From: Pezicula radicicola
Lineage: Eukaryota; Ascomycota; Leotiomycetes; Helotiales; Dermateaceae
NCBI GenBank assembly: GCA_003008705.1
Contig: PDUO01000022.1
Location: 334,549-398,548, forward strand
Direction: 5' to 3'
DNA length: 64,000 nucleotides
Part shown: piece after piece, positions 24,057 to 35,871 of the stretch
Layout: every line of letters begins with the position of its first letter
Position numbering within the stretch: position 1 is the stretch's first letter
Program-made: the position numbers and the translations under genes
Notes under the pieces: model-generated
What the model saw: only the letters and a program-made list of their open reading frames with translations
What the model was told of the DNA's origin: nothing
Database searches by the model: none

Positions 24057-24584
24057 ATGGAATCAGATAATCCAAATAAGCCGCAACAATTCTTTCTTAA
24101 AACTGCCCCCCTCCCAGGTCAACCACCCAACCCCTACACAAATCTATACCTTCGCCATCATGGCTCTGGCATCAACAGTGTTGTACTTACAGAGGGACCA
24201 CCAAAATTCATTAAGGGACATTGCGAGAGAGATGGAAGACGCATTATGTTTACCTCAGCTGGACACCCTGGTAGGAAATGGGGTTTGACGATGTGTGTTG
24301 AAGGGGAGGAGAAGGCTGGGTGGGAAAAGGTGGAGATTGTTGAGAATGGAGGCTCTGATGGATTATGGCTTGACAAGGAGATGACAGGTGAGGGTATGGA
24401 GTTGGAATATTTCGAAGCGACGGCATCGGGCGAGGAAAATGTTTGGAGGGGGTGGATGGTGTGTGAATGGGCGACTGGACATCCACAACTGTTTTGGGTC
24501 ACTGATCAGTTGAAAGGTGACTTGCCTACTTTTTGTCATAAAGTAAGGGTTGTGAGTGACATGCTTGAGAGTGTTTTGGAGTAG
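24057..24584 (+). CDS. DUF7907-like protein, 175 aa
   Basis: Single exon from ATG 24057 to TAG at 24584. The layout matches the fungal DUF7907 family: an opening QFFLKT with Pro-Gly, NLYLRHHGSGINSVVL, a Trp-Gly-Leu strand, and a C-terminal VCEWATGHPQLFW followed by CHKVRV. Family members are often secreted, but this copy has no visible signal peptide and starts directly with polar residues, so either the leader exon is upstream and unseen or the protein is intracellular. Function is unknown. The gene is uninterrupted. Confidence 0.65.
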   Translation: MESDNPNKPQQFFLKTAPLPGQPPNPYTNLYLRHHGSGINSVVLTEGPPKFIKGHCERDGRRIMFTSAGHPGRKWGLTMCVEGEEKAGWEKVEIVENGGSDGLWLDKEMTGEGMELEYFEATASGEENVWRGWMVCEWATGHPQLFWVTDQLKGDLPTFCHKVRVVSDMLESVLE

Positions 24585-24729
24585 TGGTACTTGTATATGG
24601 ACTTTGATTTTAAATACACAAGTCTTAAAATCTTAATAACGAAAGAGATTCATAGAGGAAAGAACCGAATATCTGGAAAAGGGCCACGGCTACTATGCCT
24701 TACACGCAACTTTGCGTGTTGCAGGCCAT

Positions 24730-25605
24730 TCAATTACCGCCCACACTGCCACTAAGCCACTGCGTCAAATATCCCACGAACTCCTTCGGCCTCTCGCAGC
24801 AAACCACTCGGCTTGCCCTGTGTATCACTACCGGACTCCCAGTTGGATTTCTCATCATCGCCGGGAAATCTTCCATCTCTTCAGGCAGCACATAATCTTC
24901 AGCACCGCAAATGAAAAGCGCCGGCCCCTGGAAACCTACTAAAGCATCCTCACCCATATAGTCCTTTCCCACGGCCGTATCTCCATGCCCCAAGCTCTCC
25001 AGCATAGCACCCGACAGCTTCTCCATTCCCTCAATGCTCCCTCCTGCAACCAAATCTCTTACACGCACCCACTCATCACCATCCCTCGCATCAGCCGTAA
25101 ATCATCGTGCAACAGCCTTGTCACCTGTAATCCCCATACCTTTATCAACACGTCGCGGGAGGTCGCATCGTAGAGCCCACTCATCAATTGCTTGCTGGCG
25201 GGGTACAGAGAACCCAAAACCTACACCGACGAACGCTGTTGCAATCGATGGCCGAACTGCAAGGAATTTGAGGCCAACATGAGCGCCGAAGCCTAGCCCG
25301 ATGATGCAGTGTACATGCGGGATGCAGAAGACTTGAAGGAGCGCATCGAGGTCTGACGCGAGGAGGCCGAGGGTTATGGAGGTGCTGGTGCCTAGAGAAT
25401 CATTGGAGGAACCTCGCATGTCTGCGAAGTTGTTTGTTAGTAAAGAAGCGCAAGGTACTTCGTAACACATCGTAACGGAGGAGACGGTATTGTGTATGGA
25501 GCTCCTGGAGGAGAGATATCGTAGGATCCCATATTTCAAGAGGGGTTAGGGCATCGTTGATAAAGAGAAGGGGGGAGAACTATGCGATGTGTTTCCGTCG
25601 ACTTG
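24730..25605 (-). pseudogene. Decayed alpha/beta hydrolase, 3-oxoadipate enol-lactonase-like
   Basis: Minus-strand pieces in order: LEIWDPTISLLQELHTQYRLLRYD (5' region), DLDALLQVFCIPHVHCIIGLGFG, KAVAR-stop-FTADARDGDEW, and ALFICGAEDYVLPEEMEDF with ERPKEFVGYLTQWL. This order is that of PcaD-like lactonases of aromatic catabolism. Breaks: TGA at 25102-25104 exactly where a Trp is expected, a frameshift at about 25455-25480, and probably a TAG further 5'. The nucleophile elbow reads Gly-Leu-Gly-Phe-Gly, so the catalytic Ser is missing, and the final His motif is also not normal. It should be inactive. Confidence 0.65.
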
Positions 25606-27031
25606 ATAACGAAGAACACTGTCGTCTTTGAGAACCAGTTCTTGTTTTGCTTGGCTCTCCATTACTTCAGAGAGACATGGTCTTGCAAATGCTAATCGAA
25701 CAGAAGATGATCATTGGTCGGAGTTAGGAAATCCACTAGCCGAGTTCTCGCGCACAACAAACATTACTCGTGCCTTGACTTTCCACTTTTCTTTCTTTTC
25801 TTCTTTTCTTTCTTTCCTTCCTGTCTGCTTGTTAGGGTGCTCAAAATATTAACTGGGTATTAATATGGAATACGCCTTTCATAATTGCACGATAATCTCG
25901 TTCTTGTCTCCCTCTGAAGCCAAGTTTCTTTGGAATCACGGTCCAACCCGCTTGGCAAAAGCACGTGCCCCGGAGCCCACAACCAGGCTTATAAACCGTT
26001 CTAAAGAGAACTTTCTTAACCGAACAGAGCAAACACGGAAGGACGCTTCTGTGATGTTAGTAGGCTGGGCTAACCCTTTACTAAGAAGGACGCCCGCTCT
26101 AATGAGCGAAAAAATGGTTACCATACCCTCCGTACTACAAGAGAGAGGAGACCCTGAGAGACATCCTGAGGTCCGCGGCAAGAAGAGCCCGGTATGAGAT
26201 TACAAGATGAGATGATCTTGAGAAATGCTTGTTGAGTAGGGTCGCTCCCTGAAAATGCATAGAATACCATTAGTATCAAGAGTACAAGACGGGACTGCAC
26301 CATTGGAGTGTGCAGAGGCGTCGGGAGATGTAGGCGACTGGCCGAACTCCTTTTTTGCCTTTTCTAACCTTCTTTCTCTCTTTTTTCTCTCGCCCTCTTA
26401 CGCGAGCGTCTTTAACACTCGCTTGCCGGCCTCGCTTCTGCTGCTAGCCGAAAAGACCAGAGCTGTGATAAGACTACTTGATGTTCTTCAACTTCTCTGT
26501 CTTTATATTTTAGTACCTAAAAAAAGCTCTACTTGGTCGAGTTAAGCATCAGTTCATTCTGCCTCAAATACAGACATATATAGCAAAGCGTTAAATCGTA
26601 AATGGCGTATTGATCCATGCCACATGTAGTTGACCGAAGCAAGTATTTTATTTGGGTCTTTGTTTTATACACCAGTACATCTCAAGTCCACTGCACTCAA
26701 ACTCCCCTAGAACGACCTCATTTCTTCCTGATACTAAGAATATTTATATACATAACTCTATATTATATGTTGCTCTCCCGTAGCCCAGTGAGGGCCGTGC
26801 TAGGGCAGCAACGCTTTATAAACTAAACCACGAATTCTTAACCGAAGAGAGCAAACTCGAAGGACGCTTCACTTTGCTAGTAGCTAATATGGTGCATTGA
26901 CCTTGGCTAACCAGGTCCCAAGTTGCACCCTTTATTCAGGCAGCATCATACAGTGGCGCTTGTTACACCACACGATGACTTACCCGGAGATGTAGGTATA
27001 AACCTATATATATACGCATCCGAACTCCTTT
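25606..27031. other. Intergenic with a diverged local duplication
   Basis: No gene was recognised. Two segments (about 25940-26370 and 26775-27060) share several blocks in the same order: TTATAAAC, TTCTTAACCGAA, GAGCAAA, AGGACGCTTC, GGAGATGTAGG and CGAACTCCTTTTTTG-like. This points to an old duplication or two copies of one repeat. Confidence 0.5.
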
Positions 27032-27136
27032 TTGCCATTTCGGACTCTTTTCGGAATCTCTTTTTCTAAAACTAGTCGAAAACGGTTCGATAAATTCTTT
27101 TACACTGAAGATGTTGACCTAGAGGCGCTTTCTGAG

Positions 27137-27418
27137 ATGGAAGATTTGTCTAGGAAGGTAGGAAGGCAAGGTGTGGGTTTGAAGACGAATGTGGGGACTT
27201 GGGAAAATGGAAGCTCGTCACCGACCATTCGTTGGGTGAATGAAAGCGTTGCATTAGGACCAGGGGGAAAGTTCTATTCAGACACGTATAAGGAAGGATT
27301 CGAGCATAAAATGGTTGATTTCTGGGTTAGCGATCGTTTTGGTATTGCTATTTGGCTGAGGGTTCGGGGTCCAAAACCCACACTATACAATAACGAAATA
27401 TTATGTCTGAATAGATAG
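27137..27418 (+). pseudogene. Short ORF cut by a repeat end, family unknown
   Basis: A frame open from about 27032 with its first ATG at 27137 reads as ordinary protein (for example WENGSSSPTIRWVNESVAL and VDFWVSDRFGIAIWLRV). Its last codons and stop lie inside what looks like one end of the dispersed repeat family (about 27400-27461), so the natural 3' end is probably lost. I do not recognise the family. Confidence 0.25.
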
Positions 27419-27461
27419 CTATTTAAAATGACCTCCTATAAACCAAATCGTACGGTAGCTT
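27400..27461. repeat. Single end of the dispersed TIR repeat family
   Basis: The segment with ATTTAAAATGACC followed by CTATAAACC and GTACGGTA aligns with the ends of the copies at 28927-29113 and 44723-44829. Confidence 0.5.
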
Positions 27462-27684
27462 TGGTGGATATGTGATAATAAATTAACGTTGAGTTTCTCA
27501 GTCTCTTCTCCTAGCTAATATATTACAAAGCTCCAGTTGGCTCTAGAGCTTCCAAAGGTAGAGCTCGAGAAGCTTGTTAAGTTGGCGAAAGCTTCCCCGA
27601 AAGAACAGGTGAAGCAGACCTTTCTCAAAACTACCAGCCTGAAGTTGTTAAAGAGTAGGCATTTCTATCCGTTCCAACCCAAGC

Positions 27685-28519
27685 TTAGACAATGCTCTGG
27701 ATAAAGGTTACTATATCATCCACTCCTTGCGGCTCATTAACCCAATGACCTCCATCCTCATACTCCTTCCAAGTTACAGCCATACCAAGATTCACAAGAC
27801 CTTGGGATAGCCGTTTACCATTCTGAATCGGAACAACCTCGTCATCTTTCGAATGAGAAAGGAAAACCGGGACCGCAAGTACAGACTCTGCGTTTCGAAT
27901 AGTTGACGATTCGGAAGTTGAAGTAGTCGAAGTAGGTCCAAAAAGCGAGCGTATTTCCTCCATCGCATTCCCACTTCCCTCAATTCTCTCCTGAAAAGGA
28001 AGCCAACTACAAAAACCTATAAACCCACCAATTCTTATCCCACTATACAATAAAGCTAGAATAGCAGTAGCACATCCTTGACTTATCCCCCCAAGAATAA
28101 TATTCTGTAAAGGCACAAAATATTCCTCGGTTCTAATAACATCTAAAATGAAAGAAATGCTTTCTTTGAGACCCTCAAGTTGTAATTCATTACGCTCTGA
28201 GGGGTTTTCAACGGACCATATGTCGAACCATTGGGATAGTGAGGTTTCGAATCGTGCTGAATTTCGGGGTTTGGAGGTTGGAAAAACCCACTATGGAATG
28301 GAAGTTTAGTGAGCAAATAGTATCTTGTATTAGAATATGATTTTCTTTGCTTACCTTGTAGGTTGGGAATATTTCGGGGAGTGTAAGATCATCTGATGCT
28401 TGACTTTCGAAGAATTCTTCGGAAAACTCGAGAGCGGTGCTATCGCGACCGTGGAGGAGGATTATAGTGTGAGTATGGTCTTTTGTAGGTGCGACGGTAT
28501 GTATGTTGTTTTGAGACAT
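27685..28519 (-). CDS. Acyl-protein thioesterase/phospholipase-carboxylesterase-like hydrolase, 256 aa
   Basis: Two exons: 28355-28519 (ATG at 28519) and 27685-28290, with a 64-nt intron. The protein shows IILLHGRDS near residue 20, the nucleophile elbow GGISQG (Ser about 125), SKDDEVVP for the acid and GGHWV for the catalytic His. This is the complete triad of the APT1-like alpha/beta hydrolases, which remove acyl groups from proteins or lysophospholipids in the cytosol. A Ser/Thr-rich insert sits between the Ser and Asp motifs. Length is near the family norm and no stop was found. Confidence 0.85.
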
Positions 28520-28926
28520 GGTGAATTGTTGATAGAGTGAAAGGGTGTTGTTCAGGAGTTTGGTATTGTGCCTAGAATAATGGAGCAATCGAAGTATTAG
28601 GTGAATGTATTGTGATCGGAAAGGTTAGAATGTATGTCGGGTTCTAGGTTGAAGTGTATTTGAAAGACGAGGAAATGTCCAAGGGTTAAGGTTTTACTTT
28701 ACCTATGGTGGCTTACCTAAGTACTTAACCTAATTAAGCGTGTCACTAATGTCTAGTTGGTGCTAAGTCAACATGGTTACTGATTAGCGTCAAAGTTTTT
28801 GAAAGACCCCCCTGCCTAGAACGCTGCTAGTCGAGAGCTATATATAAGGTCGTTTAGTATTTTATAGTTTGTCTCATACTTTTAGATTAATCTTACAGGA
28901 GCGTAAGATACCTAATAAAAATTATT
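28520..28926. other. Promoter side of the hydrolase gene
   Basis: No gene; short spacer up to the repeat copy at 28927. Confidence 0.4.
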
Positions 28927-29113
28927 GTACCACAAGAATTAGGTTATAAGAGATCATTTCGAATGGTTATTTATTCAGACATAAGAGATGGATTTGGGTA
29001 ACCTAGTTGATTTGAGTAACTCAGTTGATTTAGGTACTTAGGTAACGCACTTAGTTTGGATAACTCACTTACCCTAATTAAAATGATTCCTTATAAATCA
29101 ATTTGTAAGGTAG
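28927..29113. mobile_element. MITE-like dispersed repeat, best-preserved copy
   Basis: The left end (GTACCACAAGAATTAGG, then TTATAAGAGATCATTT) and the reverse complement of the right end (CTACCTTACAAATTGA, then TTATAAGGAATCATTT) match imperfectly over about 35 bp. The roughly 115-bp core is a string of degenerate units such as GAGTAACTCAGTTGATTTAG. Related sequence recurs at 44723-44829 and 56481-56630, and in weaker form elsewhere. No reading frame; likely a non-autonomous element. Confidence 0.7.
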
Positions 29114-30228
29114 TCCATACTTTCTTCACCACTTAGGATCTTGATTTTGTGGAAGCCCTTGAATTGCAAATGGTGCTGTCAGAAACGTTGCTTGGTCTAA
29201 CAGGTGCAAAATAAAACTAGCTATTATTACACAAACTTTTGAATCCTTAAGATACCAGTTCCAAACACTTTTGATTCTGCGATAATGTGGGGATTAACTT
29301 CCCCGCAACAATTAGCCTGAAAGATGGGCTTCCAAAGACTCCAAAGACTTCATAACTGTGCAACAAATTCATGTGATACTCAAGCTCTCGTTGCCGCTGG
29401 CAAGCTGCCAAATCGAAACTTCTACGGAAAAGTGCTAGCATTAACATCTCCCTAGAGAGCTTATTGTCTTTAAGCCTAAAGCTACATTACAAGCTTTAAT
29501 ATTTAAACTTTCCTCTCAGATCGCTACATTATTGGGATATACTTTTTCGGAGGTTGCAACGGCGCCCAGGACATGGAATTTTTCTTTTCGACATGCATCA
29601 TATTTGCCTTTTCCATATAAGCTGATAATCGAAGAATCATCGGCGAACATTCTTTAAGGAAACTTCTATCAACAAAACTCAACTGCAATATGAAGGAAAT
29701 GTTATCCAGGTCTTATAGTAGTAGAAAATTGAATAATTGGAAGCTAGGATTCGAATTATGTTTATAGCAAGAGACAAAGATGTAGTAACCCGTCTTCGTA
29801 ATTTTCAGGGTTGAGTGTACTTTTGATTGTATTCGTTCTTGGGATTTGAACATGTAAATAGGTACTTGTTCAATGGTTTGCGCAATAGGAAATTAGGCAT
29901 AAACAAATCCACACTGTACTTGATAAGTACTCTTATTTCTGGGTGGTCTTCACACTATAAGTCAAACAGCTGTGGCCACATTTCTCCGTGGTGTGCAAAT
30001 TTAAAGGCTTAATCATTAACATAGAGAAAGTTTTCTCTAAGGAGCTACTAGACTATGTAGGAGCATTTGCAATATTACATCACCACATTTCTTGAGTAAA
30101 TTTCTTTACCATGCGTAGCTTACTCAATTTAGGCAACTCAATAAATGTAAGTTTCTTTCTTGATTGGGTAATTCACTTGACTTGAATCCAGTACTATTTA
30201 GCGATCTAGTTATAAGCGCTCGCGCAAC
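29114..30228. other. Intergenic, nothing coding recognised
   Basis: No supported gene. Traces of the dispersed repeat core (TTACTCAATTTAGGCAACTC and similar) occur at about 30110-30185. Confidence 0.4.
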
Positions 30229-31363
30229 TTACAATGTCTTTCTCCCAATTGGTAAGCTATGATTAGGAACCACCTGAACCTCAGGCCCTGTAGAAGCTTC
30301 TATCTTCTGTTCTCCTTCAGTACTGATATGAGAATTATTACCTTTTTCGTTTTCTTTCGAATGTGTTATATTTTGAGGTTTCGGCTTTCTGCGTTTCCAA
30401 CAGAGTCTATTAGATCTCGAGTCAGTAAGCATTTTCGACCGACTAGTTCATAATCACAACATACGCTGCTCCGGCTAAGACTGCTAATATTCCACATCCT
30501 GCTCCAATCCCAGCTTTCTGTTTAGTCGTAAGATCTGAAAATTAGTCTTTAAGACCGTTAGAGCAAAATAGCTTAGAACGTACCCTGTACTGGGCCAGGA
30601 GCGCTACCAGATGTAGGAGTACTGCTAGCAAGAGAGGTAGTAGTAGGATTGGGAGTGGCGGTAGAGCTAGAGGTCGAAGGAAAGGCGCTAGAAGAAGACG
30701 AGTTTGAAGAAGTGGAAGAAGAATATGGCGATAGAGACAAAGTCTGCACAATTTTATTCGATGTTGGTCCACATCCGTAACCCGTACCATCAATCTCAGG
30801 GAAGGTGAAAGATTGGCAATATGGGGACATATAATTGCTGCCAAAGATATTAATTGGTAGGTAGATATGTTTAGAAACAAATCAAAGTAGCGTACCATGT
30901 CAACCAATTCGATCTGATCTTAGAAGTACTGGGATAGTTGAAACAAGCTGTAAAGATTTCGCAATCCGCCAAGTTTCCATCTAAACAACAAGCCTTAAAT
31001 GCGTATGTTGATTGAGTGTCGATGGTTTGGAAAAGACAATCGTATCCTGAAGAACAAGAAAGTACAGTATCTAGAATGACGCGTTTAAACTCAGCCCAGG
31101 GAGGATTTTAGCCCGCGAGAAAACGTACTTGGTTGACCATTAAAGTATCCGCAAGTTGCCAGATCAGAGATGTCTTTTTTCTTCCGTATTTTAGGCCGGG
31201 GTGGTATTGGACGGGAAGTTATTCTAGGAGTAACAACGTGAGGCGTCTCACGGGATTCTGATTTAGTCCTGGTCGGGTTCGTGTCGAAAGCACACACAGT
31301 GATCTGATTTAGTGGCTCGAGTAGAAGAAAAGATAAGAGCAGCGGCAGCTTAATAAAATACAT
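30229..31363 (-). CDS. Secreted/single-pass membrane protein with Cys-rich ectodomain, 295 aa, five exons
   Basis: Exons on the minus strand: 31363-31129, 31046-30896, 30837-30584, 30534-30465, 30406-30229. The N-terminus is a clear signal peptide (MYFIKLPLLLSFLLLEPL). A Cys-bearing domain follows (TCGYFNGQP, CLFQ, ACCLDGNLADCEIF, TCNYM, YCQSF, GYGCG), then a Ser/Thr-rich stalk. Next comes one transmembrane helix (AGIGAGCGILAVLAGAALCW) followed at once by Lys/Arg (WKRRKPKP), and a polar cytoplasmic tail. The layout recalls fungal Mid2/WSC-like wall-sensing proteins, though I do not see a canonical WSC domain. It is divergent to the seven-helix gene at 31816, sharing a 452-bp promoter region. 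Confidence 0.72.
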
Positions 31364-31815
31364 CACCGCCGTTAGATAATGTGTTGTTCGGACTAAATGT
31401 GTGCTTGTCGCAAAGCTAGAAATTATTGGATCTTGAAGCTCTTATCTAGATTTTTTCCCTCTGCAAAACAAAATAATGAGGGTAGTATTTTGCTTATATT
31501 TGGGGGCGTAAGAACGTATGCACGCAGTTTTTCAGCTCACCCTTCGTTTGTCCAGTAATCGTTCGGTAATCGTTCCGCAAGCGGACGACTAAGCTCGTCG
31601 TGAATCAATAAACCTATAGTGCCTCCACATATTTGCTTCTTCACGCAGGCAGCATTTTTAAAGTGGTGGTGTAGCAGCCGTGTGGCTACTTAGCCTCGTT
31701 TCTGATTGAATTTCCTCGATTGGCAAATTCAAATTCTTCCTCATGAAGACCGGTCTGGAATCTCCATTCTTCTTCAAATTTTAATGTCCTTCTGAAACTA
31801 CTTTGTTAAGAAAGA

Positions 31816-32984
31816 ATGAGTGTTTCTAGCCGGTCAAGCGTTATCAATTGTACTTCATTGCAATCTCGCACAAGTTTCGCAGACTATGTTCAGAAAGTAA
31901 ATGGAACCACGGGCTTCAACGATACTCAACTAAGCATCTGCAAAAGCGAAATATGCAACGCGTTATGGGGGGATGGGAATGCTGATATATCTGGAATTGG
32001 GGTATGAACTTGTCTATTGCTATTCGAAGACTCTATGCTTACTCTCTTGCTCAGATGGTTGTCGGATACCTACTCGAATCCATACTTGGCTTTCTCTTCG
32101 CCCTCAGCCTCGCCTTTGGACCTCTATCAGAACACTATTCAGAATCAAGAGTCAATCCTGTAGTGTCCAAATACAGAACGCTCTTTTTGGACGGCTGCAG
32201 TATATTCTTCGACTGTGCTATTTTCTTCGCCTTCAGCATACAGATCTCTAGCGTCGTAGTGTTGGTGCGTAAAGACTGGGGCATCAATGCAAACGGACTC
32301 GGCGGTTTGACGATACAAATAACATGGGCTATCGCTTTGTTGTGCATGCTACCACTGTTGTATCCTTTAGCAATCCTAGAGTATGGAGATAAGAAACACA
32401 GAGAGCGGTCAAATTACAGATTCCTTCTCTTTTGCGGCTGTTGGATACCATTCTTTTATACTTTCGTCTCCCAGATGATTGGATACTTTGGACCAAGCCA
32501 AGTGGGTGTAGGCAAAGGGGAGGACGGGACTACTGTTATAACAAGCGAGGAATACGATGCTGTCTCACGTATGTGTCTGGCTGGGGATCAACATATCACT
32601 AGTGCCGAGGAGTCTGTCATAAAAGTATTTGGTGCCGCAGGATCAATTTTTGTATCTCTTATCTGTGTGGCATATCTTCTATGGTTGGTTATCGACAGGC
32701 ACTTTGACAACGGCGCAGAAAAACTACGACTACTTTTTTTCTCAAAGTTATCAGAGGACAGGAGAAGAAATACAACGATAAGAATCCCGGTTATTGCTAT
32801 CCCAATCCTCAGCATCCCACAGATTTGGGGGGTCTTTCGTCTTCGAAGCGTTCAACAAAGTCTAGCGATGAACAGCGATAATTCTTATACAGATAATCAG
32901 TGGACTTTTGGTCAGATTGTGGCTGCGACCATATTCTTACCAGTCCTCTCAGAGATGGCATATTCTTGGTTAAATATATCGTGA
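31816..32984 (+). CDS. Fungal seven-helix membrane protein, 371 aa
   Basis: Two exons: 31816-32001 and 32055-32984. The N-terminal 55 residues are polar with several N-glycosylation sequons (NCT, NGT, NDT) and two Cys. Seven hydrophobic segments follow, starting MVVGYLLESILGFLFALSLAFG and ending around IVAATIFLPVLSEMAYSW. This topology, with the Asp-Ile-Ser-Gly-Ile-Gly lead-in, is common in fungal predicted membrane proteins of unknown function. Receptor-like behaviour would be speculation. The gene is open throughout. Confidence 0.75.
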
Positions 32985-33545
32985 AGAGTATGTGTAGTTG
33001 GCTCGACGAGTACCTAACTAAGCCTTAATTTTGTTTAAATATGGTGAGATAAAGTACTAATGTACACACTCTTTTATTAGATAGAATTTAGGTTTGTTTC
33101 GCAGTAAAATTGAGTTTGAAACCCCAAATATAGCATGCCAAGTGCAAGGGATATAGTAGTACCTATAAGAAAATGATAGACAATTATACACAATGTTTTC
33201 GTGCCATTAAGCTGATTTTGTACCTTCTAAGAGCGTACAGTAGTTTGGGCCTAAGTGAAGAAAGTAAAACTAGGCGTAATACCCTGGCATCATTGTGGTA
33301 GATTGCTCACTACCGTAGCATAGACATAAGCTTTAAATCAATACCGGAATCAACGGAGTTCATCAAATAAGTTAGTTACTCAAATCAAGTGCGCCACTTA
33401 AATCAAGTAAGTTGCTTACATTGAGTGAGTTACTATAGTTATGTAGCAGTACCGGCATTCCGCAGAAAGCTTTCCAGTTTATAACCAAAATAAATATTAA
33501 TATACACGGAGCAAAAAAAAAGAATTTAATAAACCAAAGATGAAC
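32985..33545. other. Intergenic with dispersed-repeat core
   Basis: Degenerate GTTACTCAAATCAAG / AAGTAAGTTGCTTA units at about 33365-33435 belong to the dispersed repeat family. No gene was seen. Confidence 0.45.
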
Positions 33546-35023
33546 TTATCTCACTTCCCAAGACATTTGGCCCCCCACAGCATCAGCCCCCTTCTCCAAC
33601 CAAATCTGTATAAGCTGGGCATGTTCCACAGTCCTCTCCCATGTATTGTTAAGGACGAGAATCGACTTCTGGAATCGTGTTAGGGAGGTATTACCGAGCA
33701 TTTCGAGTTCAGCTCGCGTATTCCGGATTTGTTCTAATTGGGCCTCGAGTTTTTTTTTTCGTGCCGTTTTCCCCACTCTCTATCTGGCTTTCTGTCCCTT
33801 TATCATTGTTAGTTAATGTCAATATTGATAGTTAGGTAGATATTTCATTTTGGTTTTGGAGGAGGCTTTCTGATAAAGTGATAGAGGAACTTACGTGTGG
33901 TTGTAATAGCAAGTCCTGCTAAGGCTACTACGAATACTCCTGTAACAATAAGCCCTCCGATCTTTTTTTGAGTTCATCTGCTATCAGTAGATGTATATTT
34001 TGCAAGACTTAGCTCAATGACGAAAAGGAAGACAACGAAAGGACCTCAGAAAGCAACACACATAGAACTAGAAAGGGAAGAGACGCACCAGAATAAAAGG
34101 CGCAAATTGTAGAAGGAGCTTCATGAGAGAGCCAGTAATATGAATTGATCCTCTTCCAACAGCCTCAAAGACTACCTGCACCGTTTTGAGATTATCTAAC
34201 TTTGTCTATAACACTTCCAACTCCATTTAGAGGTTTTTGATTTGTTCAGTAATTTCGCCTTCTTTATCTTTAGCCCAACCAGAGAAGGTTCTAATAAAGT
34301 CGGCAAAGTCGTCGATTAGTTTGTAGAAGCGGTTTTGGACGTCAGATGCACTGTCTTCAAAGTCCTTGGCTTCCTGTTTATGAAACAAAGATCAACGAGG
34401 GCCATGACTTGGAGGAGGGAGCGGTTCAGCCCAAGATAAAATATACAAACTTACAGCAATAAAGTCATTAATAGCCCTCTTACGACGCTCAAGAGGAACC
34501 TCGGGATCCGTACAGATTCGGATAGTTACCGAGTCGAACCCTAGTTATAACACGAATGAATTCTGAGAGAGAAAGAATACCACACAAATTGGCTTAGGAG
34601 ATCATTTTGATTAGGACAAGTAAGCTACTCAGCAGAAGTGAGTTACCCAAGTTAACTGAACTTCTGAAGTCCATATCTTGCTTGATTGGCGGTGCCTGCG
34701 AGATGGACATGCCCATCTATGGACGAGAGATGCTTGCCGAGACCTATTGTGAATGCTGTCTTCTCACCATCGGTATTCAGAGACCAGTGGTCGTCTACAC
34801 CGGCGACTAGCACATCAGCCTCCTCCTCGTGGTAGAGAGCATCAGCCGCTGCAAGCACCTTTTCAGCTGTGGGGTTGGAACCAATGAGCTTATTCAGCCA
34901 ATTATCAACCTCATTATACGAAGGGGGAGCATTACTTAGGGTGTAAGCAGGAAGAATTGCAGCAGCTATGATGGATGGGTACTGTCTATTATGAAAGTAC
35001 ATGTATGCTGCTAGTGTTAACAT
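33546..35023 (-). pseudogene. Decayed alpha-helical pore-forming-toxin-like gene (ClyA/XaxA-like layout)
   Basis: Start at ATG 35023 with an N-terminal region of about 120 residues. Further exons then encode a long charged helical region, a hydrophobic hairpin-like segment split by an intron (SLMKLLLQFAPFIL, then IGGLIVTGVFVVALAGLAI), and a second long helical coiled coil ending at 33546. Helices flanking one central hydrophobic stretch are the hallmark of ClyA/HlyE- or XaxA-like alpha pore-formers; I infer the family from layout only. Two in-frame stops (34227-34229 and 34206-34208) interrupt the coiled coil, and each could come from a Gln codon by C-to-T. A probable intron at about 34542-34656 contains dispersed-repeat sequence. 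I consider it inactive. Confidence 0.45.
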
Positions 35024-35871
35024 TTGATGTAGGCCAAGTCATCTATATTCCTCTTCGGGCTCACATCTTCAAGGTAAACAGGTTACTTAATCAAAAACGA
35101 GTAAGTAATGAAATTGCTATTTAACCAAATTACAAACAAGTAGGTTACTCAAAGCAAGTAAGTTACTTAAACTACCTAGGTTAGTTACTTGAAAAGTCAA
35201 GACTCACTCTAGTAGAATTCACGTGGCTATATTAAATATTATTTTCAGCACCGTCCATGTCCATATGAGGAGTCTTAATAATACATCTTGTCTACAATTT
35301 CACCTAAATTTATGCAGCTATAAAAAGCTGTTACACAGTTCAGTAGTTGACCGAAGCACGTAGGCATGGCGTTGTATAAAAGCCAGGTATGCATTCTACA
35401 GCTTAGAGGAACTTGTTAAGTCCTGTTAGCAGTGGTATGTAGGTATAATATAGGGTGTCCGGAGATCTGGGGTAGATCTCGCTAATTTAACGTGAATCTC
35501 AATATCTCTGGACCAATAGCCCTGCACAGTAGGCAGGATTTTCTTTATTTACTTTGACATACACGTCTCTTCTTTTATTCTTTTCTGGTAATTCCACTGT
35601 ACGCGTCAGAAAGCGGTATGTTTATTCCGAAAGTTTCCACTAGCTGTATCAATGTCTAACAGATTGCTAGTTTGCCCACCATATCTTGTCAAATAACTGA
35701 ATAAATCCGTGGATGCGCCTCTGTATTCCAGCTTTTTGAAAGCATTTGCTGATTTGGTGCACCATCAAACAGTACCAAGATGGCAGTGAGCAGGGTTCTA
35801 GTCATGCTACTCTTGAAGACATTGTGCTAATTACTTCTGTTCTTGCACAGTCTAATGCAGCAGAAGAAAGT
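35024..35871. other. Intergenic with dispersed-repeat core
   Basis: Units such as GGTTACTCAAAGCAAGTAAG occur at about 35080-35195. No gene was recognised up to 35871. Confidence 0.45.

Noticed and set aside
30542..30907. Leu-rich minus-strand frame of 121 codons
   Set aside because: It is an out-of-frame shadow of the Ser/Thr-rich stalk of the membrane protein at 30229-31363.
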